A stretch of 64,000 nucleotides of DNA. Origin: Trematomus loennbergii (lineage: Eukaryota; Chordata; Actinopteri; Perciformes; Nototheniidae). Within the stretch, counting starts at the first letter, position 1, and each line of letters opens with the position of its first letter. The stretch lies in the NCBI GenBank assembly GCA_012861695.1, contig JAAOOA010000099.1, forward strand, positions 385,001 to 449,000, written 5' to 3'. The notes under the pieces were generated by a model, which was not told the DNA's origin, made no database searches, and worked only from the letters and a program-made list of their open reading frames with translations. This document shows positions 1 to 11,400 of this stretch, in pieces. Both the position numbers and the translations under genes were made by a program.

Positions 1-527
1 GACAGCCTCATCAAATACGACCTCTCTCTCCCATTAAGAACACCGTGAGTGCCTTTAAGATGCTGCTGCTTAAGGCTGTGTAGGATTTAGAGCAAATCGG
101 ACAAATATTATTAACCATGTTAGTGTCTAGTATATGTCTTCTCCTCCGTGACATCTGCAAATGACATCTAGCTTTACCGTAACTTTATAGATAGGATTCT
201 GTCGCGTCATAGGTTCACAGCCGTTGGTGCAAAAACAAATTTACAATCCACATCGGGATTCTTTCATGATTTTTTAATGGGAGCAACAAACCAGTCCCAT
301 TCATTCTCTATGGGACTGTTGAACCAGAGCCGATGTCATATATATTTGGCCGCTGCCGCGAGTGGCGCTGTGGCACACTTTTGCCGCTCTCTTTCAGTGA
401 ATGAGAGACAGACTGCACAGCGACGTAAATGCATACATCTTTTTCAACTCTGGACATTACGACCAAATTATAAGGTAAGTTAAGTTATATTAACATGAAT
501 TAACAGAGAAGCGACATGTAATGTTAT
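1..527. other. Left flank, no supported gene
   Basis: No convincing coding region. A good splice-donor-like GTAAGTT sits at about 475 on the plus strand after a short open frame, so a 5' non-coding exon is possible. Nothing downstream confirms it because an LTR element begins at 528. Confidence 0.4.
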
Positions 528-1009
528 TGTGGAGGAAACTTCTGTGTAGTAATGCATGGAGTCACCGACTCAGGAAGGAGACACGGTGAGAGTTGGAGCT
601 TTGATGTCAAACACTGATGGGTTTATTCAGAGTATTCGGCCGGAGGATTCACATCACAATCAAGAGTCAGAGGTTCTGACTACACGGTAGAGTTGCCACA
701 TCAATTCTGAAGAACCTCTCTCTATGCTAGACCTTTTAACAGGTTCACAGAGAGAAATCAACATCTCTGAAGGAGTAGACTAAACACTGAATCATCTGCG
801 TCCAACGCTCATGGCCTCAAGGATTTCACATCCGAGAGCCCACAAACACCGATAAAGAAGTGCTTCAGTGTTCTCACAACAATTACCCTACGTGCCAGTC
901 AAGTCTCACACTGGGGACAACAACACATATGGCACCAAGGCCTTTCCTTAAAGGAAATAACACATATCAGAGTAAAAGGTTAGATATCTAGAAGAATTAT
1001 TCCTTAACA
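528..1009 (-). repeat. 3' LTR (482 bp)
   Basis: On the minus strand it begins TGTTAAGGAATA and ends TTTCCTCCACA, the standard TG...CA LTR ends. It matches 7051-7560 almost base for base. The differences are mostly one-base indels in short runs, plus at least two substitutions. Confidence 0.85.
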
Positions 1010-1026
1010 GTTCCTCTCTTTTTATC
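1010..1026 (-). promoter_or_regulatory. Polypurine tract
   Basis: Directly upstream of the 3' LTR on the minus strand lies AAAAAGAGAGGAAC, an almost pure purine run. This is the position and composition expected for the plus-strand DNA synthesis primer of an LTR element. Confidence 0.7.
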
Positions 1027-4000
1027 ATTTTTGATAACCTTAAAACATTAGTCTAATAATTCTGGTCAATACTTAAATCAATAGGCGTCTTCAGATTCGA
1101 GTGTGGTCTCACCTTACATTCAATTACATCACAAAGTAGAGTAAGATTGAAACATTCAATCACAATGATTGATACAGGCAATCATAATAGGAAAAATTAT
1201 CTCTCATCAGTGTTTGGAGCATCTTTTGTCAAAAGCATAATAATGAACACGCATAAAACACAGATACATAATAGCAAAATATTTGTTTTAAACTAATATC
1301 TTTTATCATTTAAACCATTAGTTAATGTCATTTATCAAACTATAAAATCAAAACCAGAAACAGCCTAAGATTTGCTTTAAGGCAATCACTAGTCAAAGCA
1401 TTTCAAACTTAGGATCATAAGAGATCCAGCTAAGGCATAAAATTCACAGTGGTGATTTGATCAATCTGTAATCCACAAAGTTGCAGTGTCCTCAATTTTA
1501 GGATTGCTTTACGTTTACTTCATTACGCTTTAGTCAAGAGTAAGGCACTTAGTCTTAGAAAAATCAATACATTCATTTTAGTCTGAAAAGGAAAAGTTAG
1601 GCAAATATTCAAAGACTTTTGTAAAAACCTGGAAAGGAAAGATTAACATTCTTAAAACTTTAATTCATACATTTGTAAATGCTACAACTGATCTGTACCA
1701 AATTAAGTCTATCACTTATTCTTATTAGCCATACTTACCTGAAAATCTACTTATGGTACTTGGAAAGGGTTCTTCTGTGTTTATCTAATGTTGAATATAG
1801 AATATCAATTTCTTTAAATTATAATTCTCTAATTTGAGGATCAAATATGCTACATAATTGTTAATCAATTATTATAAATATTTGTTTTGGGCCAAACTGA
1901 AATTAATCTAGTACTTGAAACATCATTTTATGTCTGTCTGTGCATGGGTAATACATTACAGAGTAGTGTTGTTAAGCCTGATTGCTGGATGATTAAGGAT
2001 ATTAACATTATCTGTTATAATATTAGAAATACCTTATTATTCAATACTTTATAATCTGAGAATATTTATTTATTAATTTTGTTTAGTGTGAAAATGTAAT
2101 CTGATCTGACTAAATATATTTATCACCACTATTTAACACATGTCTGGTCATTGGAAATATAAAAAACAATCATTAATTGTACATCTTTAAACATCTGGTC
2201 ATTCAATTCAAAGTTCATCTTTGTACAAGAGCTGGAAGAACATGTCCGTCAGTCTTCCTGACTCATTCTCCTCCTCCCTTTATGACACCGAGTGTCTGGT
2301 GTGTAAAGGCATCCTGATACTGTAGATTAGCACTGAGGTGCTGATTGGCTCAAACTCTTCTTCATCAGAGCGCCATATTTCAACCCCCCAATTGCTCTGC
2401 TTTTGTGTGCTCATTCAGTGAGCACTGTAGTTAATCCCCCAGTGAGACGGAGGCTCATCTGCCGGTATTCCTTCTGCTATCTGCTTGAGAGCAACTGCGT
2501 ATTCCTGATGCATCCAGGTCCCCCCCCCCGTGAGGTGAAGAGAAGCATCCTCTCATCTCGAACGACCTTGTGCTTCCTTGCACGTGGCTGGGGGTGCTCT
2601 CTGCACCCGGAGAGTGTGTCCTAGTTATTGGGTTAACACTTGATAGGGATGTTTTTTCTGAGTGAAGACAACTCAAAGTAATGGATTAGCACATTATCAT
2701 TTAATTACAAAAATAGGATAGGCCCCTCAGAATTATTTGGGAGCCTTCCTGACACATGCACATTATCATTTTGAAGGTTTGTGTTAGTCATTGAACATGC
2801 AAGAATCATATACTCATCAGTCCATAGCAGAGACATGTTATTGTAAGTTAAAGGTGAGCTTGTCCCTGTGGATATAACCCCTTCTCAATGATTCTAAATG
2901 TATATTAATTCACCATTTACCTTTTGATAAAATATTAGTTTATCAGAAATATTTAGTCTCTTCCATAAAACATAGGTTTGAGAAATAAATTACCCAATAT
3001 AAAATCAATTACTCAATATAATTGACTCTTCCCTCCCTTTTCTTACATATGGTACATATGAAATAATAACTTAGGAGTCTATTTAAGCATGGTATAGTTT
3101 ATAATCTATTAATCGAGAAGACTCAGTATCACCTGTGTGCAGCTTACAAAAACCATTGTGATAAACATATATTATGCAGGAAATGGATACATTTGTTGAA
3201 AAACAAAGCATATCTGATTTGGGAGGAAAAGTTTCATCCCTTTAACATCTGAGTTATTACTGATGGCATAGCATGAATGATATTGGGTGTCTGAGGGTGT
3301 CATTACTGAGAAATGTCAAACAAAATCAAAACCTTACATTTGAAAACAGGTTTGCATTCCTCCACTTAAGGTGACGTTATCATTGGAAACAATAAAAGCT
3401 AATTGTTTTGATGTAGAATCTATATATTGAATCGTTAGAGCAGAACAGAATGGTTGTATTGTAGCCTGAGTTTTGTGCAGCCTTTAGTTTTACCAGGTGG
3501 AAACATTGTCTATATAATGTGAATACATGTAGAACTAGACATTAAGAGACCCCTGACATTAGGCCTATTTGAAACAATAGTAGGGGCTTTTACCAGCTCG
3601 CCAACTTACAGGCATCCTCTGCATAGCAGTATGAATAGCCTTAAAAACAACCCACTCTGCGGTAACGAGAGTCATGTATCTGAACCAAATGCCCTAAGTG
3701 AAGCCGTTAGTCTCATCTGACTGACCCAAGGGTTGGTGCTGGTGTGACAGGGAGGCTTCCAAGTGTTCATAGCAGATGTCATGCTTTCAGTTCATGGCTC
3801 AGTGGGGGGGAGCAGACCCATGTGAGACAGTATCAACGGCTGTAATGTTCAGTTTGAGGAGTGTCATTCTCTCTGGGAGCAGGAAATGGTGTCCATTCAG
3901 ACCAGACCATTAATGTCATGTAGAGCAGCCATAGCATCTCTGTGACTGCACTCAGCCGGACTGCAGCAGGGCAGAACTGGGTGACTTTTAGTGAAGCCGT

Positions 4001-7000
4001 CCAAGGCCATAGACAAAATGGAACCACGTACTAACAAAAGGGACACAAGGTCATCAATGTCTCTCTTTACCTTTGGCCTAATTGTAAAACAAATTAGTGG
4101 AAGAAATGTGGAACACTAATCCATCATCATGTGACATTTAGAGTTAATTTAAATAATTACTTATGGGTTGAAGTCAAATTAACATTAACATTAGAACTAA
4201 AGTCAGTCAAAATTGGACTTGCACGGATCAGAATCTAATCAATACACCATTTTCCCAGCTCTGTAATGAAAAGATATCAAGATTAGGTACATTACAGGAG
4301 TGTTAAAACATCCAAACATGCACACTTATCTTATTCTAGTAGAGATTAGAGGACAGGTCTAATGTTGTGAACAAAATGATCAAGTCAAGTTATTTTATTT
4401 ATTTTATCTTATTACCACATTTAATTTAATAATTAATCTTAAATTACTAATAACTTTAAAGAAGGCAACAATTTACAATGTGGATAAGGTGACTACTTAT
4501 CCAAAGTGTGTGGGTGTGTGTGGTGTGTGTGGGTGTGTGAACAGCTTGTCTGCCCAAGGTTAAAACATTTGGGACAGCAGTGAGAATGTTATGAGAAACA
4601 ATTTGTTGCTTAGACTGAACTCGAAAGAAGCTGAGATTAGAAATTTGAAATAAATCAAAACACTTGTACATTAATTAAATACATTTGACATTTAGCTTGA
4701 GCTGGGTTCAATACTTTCTTTATGGTATTTAAATTGGGCTCAAGTAGAACCTTTACATGGATTTGGCTTGCAACACAAAGTGATACCGATCTCTGTCTGT
4801 TATGATTTGAAAGTCTCATGATTTAAAGTGTAGGGCTGTGAAGGAGAGGCCCTTGGAAAACAACCTCTACTTCTTTTTAACTGTAATTACTTATTGTAAA
4901 GAGATTGCAACATTATACTTTTTAAAGAATTGCTCAATTCATTTAACACATTTATTATGCACACTGTAATGAAAACGTCAACAAATATATTGATCCTGGC
5001 TTAACCAGCGACCTTTACTCTTTTGTTCATAAGCTCGGTTTCAGAAAACTTGTCAGTAGTTTAACAACTATTAGAATTTAGTAATGTCTATGGAGACCAA
5101 TTGGTTGATACGAGAAATCATTTGAAGCAGTTTAATAAAGAATGTTAAACTATATTTAAAACTGTAATTAAACTTCAACTTATATTAATTATCTGAATCC
5201 AGTGGCCAGTTGGAATAGATAATCAACAAAGTTTCCATTTTGCAGCAACAGCGCAAAAGGTTTCAACAATAATTTGTATTATGTCTGAGTCAAGTTCTGT
5301 CTTATCAGCTTTGTTTCGGAATGTGTTCAATACATTACGTTTTTTTTCATTATTACCATACAATACATAGATTTAAGAATAAATGAAACAAATAATACAA
5401 CATTGACCTAAAACAGCAGACAGATTTTGCCACCCTGACCTCCTCAGGCAGGTTTTTACGACCAGCAGTGATGCCTCTTAGGGTCTCAGGGTGCAGGACG
5501 GGGCATAGGGTTTATAAAAGGTCACAAACATATCTTAACATACCAGCAATACAATTTAAGAATGTATTCTTAAAGTAATATAATCTTCTCTTCTTCTTAC
5601 ACCTACAGCGCACACCCTGAACAGTGTGCTCCTTGTTTACATTTCCTCTGCACACTCAGATGCAGGACATAAAACACTCTTTTGCTATTTATTTTCATTT
5701 TGCAGCACATCTATACTACCAGAATTTTGCAAAACACTATATATTATTTATCTTTCTCAAGTCATTTACTTTTGGTGAGTTAACTAAAGCTTAGTTTATT
5801 TTACCCTGGCTATGGACTGATTCATTATTAGTTGTTACAAAACATGCACAAGACGGCGGTTAGACAAACCAATATAGACCCCTGATACAAACAATCAGAC
5901 AAACAAACATGATGAACTCGTAATAAACACCATGCGACAGCAAAGTTCATCCAGCTCAATTTAGTCCGGATTAAAGAGGTTTCAGAGGGGGTAGGGACTA
6001 TTTGATCTCTCCCAATGGGAACCCAGTGGGGTACCTTGACTCGTACCTCCACCCTTGTATACAAGTCCTTAGATCGGTGCCTGAAGACCGTCCAAGAGCA
6101 ATAACTAGCTTATCCCTTGCGACTCCACTATCCCTGTTCTAGTGGTGCTATGCCCCCCCGATCAGGAGCACATAGACTTTTTTCCTCTACCCTTTCTATC
6201 CGAAACCACACAGTTAACTGTAGTCCTACTCGACCAGCCTATACACCTCCCATCATGCTCATCCCAACGATGAAACACAGTTTTGCTCTACACTTGCATA
6301 CCACTGCCCACCCGTGATCAATTAGCCTATAATTTTATGTATGCACCCCGGACCGACACCAGCTCCTCAGCAATGTAGGGAGCCTGTCGCATCAGGTAAT
6401 GCACGCACCTCGCACCTGCCAGCACATCTCTGAATGTAAATGGCCACAAGCCACGAGAGTGCTTTTAAACAGTCTCGTTTTTAATAGAGACGGCGGTGGT
6501 GTGAGTTAAAGTTATAGACAAAAGCTGTGATTTTCTCCCTCTGAGTTCACTTCACCAGCTCATGCAGATACGGGGAGGTATTTGACACACATTCCCCGGA
6601 GCTGCAGCAGCTGGAGCCGTGTTTTTTTTAGAGGCGCTGGGGGTAATATCTCTGGCTGCTTTAGTTAACTGCTAGTGTTGGCCGCTGAAACCCCCGGAAT
6701 CTCGGCGATTTGTTCATTACAAATCTCTATTTTGATTTCACACAGAAGTTCCACTTTACTGCTGCCCTCATTAAGGTCTTTTTAAACATCTCCGTGTATG
6801 CTTGCACGGCACATACGTCCCGAGCAGCACACACAGAGGGAACCAGCCAAGACAGAGTCCCTGGATGATCCCCTGGGGTTACTAGCCCCAAATGTTCATT
6901 AACCAAAACGAAACGCAGCCGCTTAGCTTCACAGATAATTTTAGGATACCGTCAATCACAGATTCTGGTAAGGCAATGTCCAAATGTAGATTTGAAATCA

Positions 7001-7029
7001 CACTTACCAGTCTCTGAAGATATGTTGGT
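1027..7029 (-). other. Non-coding interior of the LTR element
   Basis: About 6 kb of AT-rich DNA with only short chance open frames on both strands. It contains a GT-rich patch (about 4505-4540) and a more GC-rich segment (about 6000-6900) next to the primer-binding site, where a packaging or leader region would lie. No retroviral or Gypsy/Copia protein motif could be read in any frame. Confidence 0.65.
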
Positions 7030-7047
7030 ATCCTGCCGACAACGCCA
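7030..7047 (-). promoter_or_regulatory. Primer-binding site, tRNA-Ser type
   Basis: The minus strand reads TGGCGTTGTCGGCAGGAT, three bases inside the 5' LTR. Vertebrate tRNA-Ser(AGA) with its CCA end would pair at 17 of 18 positions. It marks the start of minus-strand DNA synthesis and sets the element's orientation. It is a primer site, not a tRNA gene. Confidence 0.8.
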
Positions 7048-7050
7048 ATT

Positions 7051-7560
7051 TGTGGAGGAAACTTCTGTGTAGTAATGCATGGAGTCACCGACTCAGGAAG
7101 GAGACACGGTGAGAGTTGGAGCTTTGATGTCAAACACTGATGGGTTTATTCAGAGTATTCGGCCGGAGGATTCACATCACAAATCAAAGAGTCAGAGGTT
7201 CTGACTACACGGTAGAGTTGCCACGTCAATTCTGAAGACCTCTCTCTATGCTAGACCTTTTAACAGGTTCACAGAGAGAAATCAACATCTCTGAAGGAGT
7301 AGACTAAACACTGAATCATCTGCGTCCAACGCTCATGGCCTCAAGGATTTCACATCCGAGAGCCCACAAACACCGATAAAGAAGTGCTTCAGTGTTCTCA
7401 CAACAATTACCCTACGTGCCAGTCAAAGTCTCACACTGGGACAACAACACATATGGCACCAAGGCCTTTCCTTAAAGGAATAACACATGTCAGAGTAAAA
7501 GGTTAGATATCTAGAAGAATTATTCTATTCTATTCTATTCTATTCTATAATTATTCCTTA
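7051..7560 (-). repeat. 5' LTR with ATTCT expansion
   Basis: Same sequence as 528-1009, but near its outer edge (about 7521-7550) it carries a run of ATTCT pentamers absent from the other LTR. The terminal bases differ (…CCTTATCT instead of …CCTTAACA), so the outer edge and any target-site duplication are blurred. Confidence 0.8.
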
Positions 7561-8302
7561 TCTGGGCTTTGTCTGACGTGTTTTAGTTTAAATATAAAAT
7601 AAAATACGCTATAAAGTGGTCCGTGTTTCCTACGTGTATCGAGTCTAACGGTACTTTGGGATGAATTACATTGTTAATGTAAGTTAATTCAACTTAAGCC
7701 GCTTAAAGTTGTGGTAGGATTTCTGTGTGAGTTTATTGTGTTTTTGTTGACTTGGTGAGGCGCAATTACCGCGAGTTACTTGTGGCGAAATCCTGACACT
7801 GAATGCTCTCTGGGGTCTGACACTGAATGCTCTCTGGAGTCAAATCAATTTTGTTGCTAATCTTTGACACATCCAAGACTCTAATAACCACCAAAGTTCC
7901 ATCCCTCTACTAATTATTATATTGAAAGAAATTCATTTTTTGTGTTTTTTTTTAAGAGAAATTAAATAATTCAAATAATGAAACAGGCATTTAAAGGGTT
8001 AAAATCCTGAAAATTATTGGATGTTTGGTAGTTTTGAGCATGTTAGAAGTTGTTCAAGTGATTCATGGAAAAAAAGTTTAATAAAATATTGATGTATGAT
8101 GATTTAATAGCAGTTTTTATGAGCGTGTACATTTTTGCCACGAAGGGGTCCAGAGGGTGCAAAATGCATCACGAGAGTATACAAAACATGTAAGAGTAAA
8201 CGACATTGGATTTCAAAAATTTGACTCAAAAGAAGACTTCTTGCAAAACTCCATGCCAAAAGCTGTAACACGCTGAAATGAACACCAAATCAAAAAGAAA
8301 AG
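7561..8302. other. Intergenic, no gene seen
   Basis: No supported coding exon. A 24-base unit containing CTGACACTGAATGCTCTCTG is directly repeated twice at about 7794-7842. The stretch ends at the stop codon of the minus-strand gene beginning at 17141. Confidence 0.5.
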
Positions 8303-8421
8303 TCAGGAAAAATGTACAAAAATGCCGAGGAGGGCACAAGGGTTAAAGAAGGACATCAGGTGCTTCTCAACAGCTTGGATCTCCGTGTTTTCCCACAGCT
8401 TTTTCTTGAAAGGCTGCCGAC
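8303..8421 (-). CDS. Last exon of the SET-recombinase gene
   Basis: After acceptor TATACCAG it reads GRQPFKKKLWENTEIQAVEK, then HLMSFF and a stop at 8303. The segment WxxxEIxAVEKHLMxF resembles the charged helical tail I recall in related teleost proteins, where it is longer. The C-terminus may therefore be truncated here, or a further donor was missed. Confidence 0.55.
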
Positions 8422-11400
8422 CTGGTATAAAAATGACAAATAAATTATTTTGTGTTTTATCTGGAACTGCTATGGAAAAGTTATTTGAGAGAAAAAGTTG
8501 ATAGACATATATGAATAATAACACAAGTAGCATAATATGTAAATACATTCTGTCTCCATTTTAGATTCTATAATAAATCAATATGATTGGTACAAAACAT
8601 AATAATAAATAATAATACACATTAAGTAGTTTTACAACATTCTTCCAGAATGTCAGCAATAATTCTGATTCCATTGACCTTAGATATAAAGGGCATGGTG
8701 GCAGAAGTTTCAGAGGAGAATATCTCAAAACCTCACACATGAACGTACCAAAACTAACTGCATAATCCTGGTGGTAAACTAGGTATACATTTTCTAATGC
8801 GTTTGAAATAAACCTTTTACATTGGATTGAAACAAAGAAAAATTGCTAACCAGTAACTGAAAATGCAAGAGAGCAAATAGAAGATGCAAATGTAATGTTA
8901 TATATTCAAAAGAGTTAACATTATACACAAGCAGATCTAAAAGATGTCAGTGTAGAACCATAGAGCATTCAGTAACAAAGTATGGTCTAAAAAGTTGACC
9001 TTTTTGCCTTCTCTGGGTCTGTGGTTGAACGGCTGGTGGAGGTGTCATGGGGCCCTGTTGCGATGCTTCATCTGTATTGGTCCCATCTCTCATTGTTGTT
9101 TTATTCTCCATCTGAGTGGATGTGACTTGACCCTCTGAAAATCAGATATAAAAAATAATCAATTATGTGTTGCAAAAAATTAGATATATCCCGAGCTAAA
9201 ACTCGAAGATTTGATCCAGCTTTTTTCAATGGGTGTATAATGGCTAAAAACAAATCTGATCCATTCTTTATCGGACTTGCCGATACAGCTGATACAAAAT
9301 AGTACAGTACTAAAGATCAGGATCATATCCCACAAACTTGAATGGGACATAGCATGGTCCCACTTAAAAATAATATTTACCTTGTGAGTCTGACTCACAC
9401 ACTGTCTCATTGTCGCTGTCCATGCGCACATTCTCTGTGAGTTTGGGGTTAGAGGAAGGAGAATGAAGAATTAATTAGTAGAAGCACAATGCACTTAAAT
9501 TAAGTCTGACATGCTCCAATAATGCCCTAGAAAAATATGTTTTATATATAAGTACAATTACTTTGGAAACAGAAATGGTATTTCATGTATGAACATGTAA
9601 AAAAATATTTACCCTCAGGATCAATGCTGATGTTATCCAGGGTCTTGCCCTGGAATTCTGCCAGGCGTCCTTGCTCCAAGGCCATGAGAAGTTTGCTGAT
9701 CTTAGCAAGCTGAAGGGTGCCCTCAGGAAGTCTGTAGAATTGCCGATACACTCTTATGTCATGGCCGAGAAAATCCGCCAACAGATCGAGCTCTGTATTG
9801 GTGAGGTTAAGACCTGAGACAGAGTTCCAGTTTGCTTGCGTAGTTTTGTAGAGGTGAGACTTTCAGGATTCTTTGCACCACAGGCCTTGGCAAAGTATCG
9901 AAGGCAAATCAGAACCGCGGTAGCAGGTGAAAGCAGATGGTCTCGCAAACAAGTAAATGTTCTTCTTAGGAACCCACATTCCTGCCGTGTGCCGACGAGC
10001 AGATCCAGTGCTTGCTGCATTGCTGGGGTCAAAAGCACAGGGACCTTTCTTCCCCTCTTTCCTCTTATCTCTATCCTCCTGAAGTATTTACATAGTTTTT
10101 TTCTAGTTCTGACAGGGCAATATTACATCTTCCTGAGGATCTGATGGATTTTGAGACAAATATGCAGATAGGGGCATTTTTGAAACTTCCCCTGCTCTAC
10201 GTCGGTTAAACAAAATGACTTGTGTCAAAGTGATCTTTGCTAACTGTGACCATGTCTGGGGAGATTTATCTGCAGACAATTTACTGTGAACTTCTTGTTG
10301 TTGCACATCTAAATAAGAATGGAGAGTCTGGACATCTTCTGTAAATGGAAGCAACTGAGGAGCATTCACTTGGATTCTTGAAGGGTTCTCAGTGATGCGG
10401 CAGAAATCAGTTCATTCCATCGGGTTTCATATACTCTGCGGAACGTACGAGCATCTTTAGCTGCTGAGTAGTTGCTCTGTACGTTTGCACGGCTTTCAAC
10501 AAGCATTGACATCTTTTTCAAGCTATGTCCAATTTTAAGGGCAAGACTTGGGCACTTGTATGTATTGGTTTCACTGTCGAAGCCTGCCACATGTTTGACT
10601 GCTTGCACAACATGCAAGAAATTGATGGTTTGACATGGTCTTGAATGGTCTTTAAGGGAGTAGTTTTCCTCGAACATACCAGAAGCCTTCCAAGCTCCCT
10701 CAGTTTCTGCCGTATGTATTCATGCTTGCCAACATCATATCCAAGCCTGTTATACAGGTGCTCACCATACTCCATGATACATACATCAGATTTGACAGCA
10801 ATATAAACATCATCTTGAACCATGTTGTTTAACAGCTTCAAAACTCTATCTTGACGCCAGGTGGTGGAGGTACAGCAAATGCAGACAGGGCCTGGACACG
10901 GGTTTTGCCAGGTTTTTGTGGAACATCGGGTTTGAACTTGCAGATCTTCATGTGCCGCCAAAGGAGTTTCTTGTTGAACAATCCTTGACAATAAACACAA
11001 TGGAGGAAATTCTGTGCTTGAGAGTCCTGTTTGGGTTGCTTGCGAGAAACAAGATTTCCAACGCCAGCATTTAATACCTCAACATTGTGTGCGAAGTTGC
11101 CTCTATTTCTTAAATGTTCCAAATGCATTCTTCTTTCTTTAGAACCTTTTGGGAAGGACAAAGCCTGTGCAACGTCAGGCTTATTGTGATGCGCACGCTC
11201 CAAATGCCTTGCTATTTTTCCAACTCCTATCATACAGTACAAACAATATTGCTTTTTGTTGTACATTCTTGACCCATCCTCTTTTTACAAAACGGCAGGT
11301 ATGCAAGGTGAACGTGAACCTTCAGCTACTTCGTTTTCTGTAAGAAGTGAAGAGGCCCCATCAGGAAGATTTGGTTCAACTTCATGTGTCGAGTTTTCAG

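Larger units (their letters stand above)
528..7560 (-). mobile_element. LTR retrotransposon without coding capacity (LARD-like)
   Basis: Two direct copies of a roughly 480-510 bp sequence (528-1009 and 7051-7560) flank 6 kb. Read on the minus strand, the left LTR starts TG and ends CA. The 5' LTR (7051-7560) is followed three bases later by a primer-binding site that matches the 3' end of a tRNA-Ser at 17 of 18 positions. The 3' LTR is preceded by a purine tract. All of this fixes the element on the minus strand. The internal region has no long open frame and no recognisable gag, protease, RT, RNase H or integrase motif, so the element would depend on enzymes from elsewhere. The LTRs differ by a few substitutions plus small indels, which implies a recent insertion. 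A clean target-site duplication was not found. An old autonomous element whose genes decayed is unlikely given the LTR similarity. Confidence 0.8.

Noticed and set aside
524..527. TTAT target-site duplication of the LTR element
   Set aside because: TTAT also occurs at 7558-7561, but that overlaps the degraded LTR edge, so it cannot be told from LTR sequence.
7030..7047. A tRNA-Ser gene fragment
   Set aside because: Only the 3' 18 bases match a tRNA and they sit exactly inside the LTR, as a primer-binding site should. No cloverleaf surrounds them.
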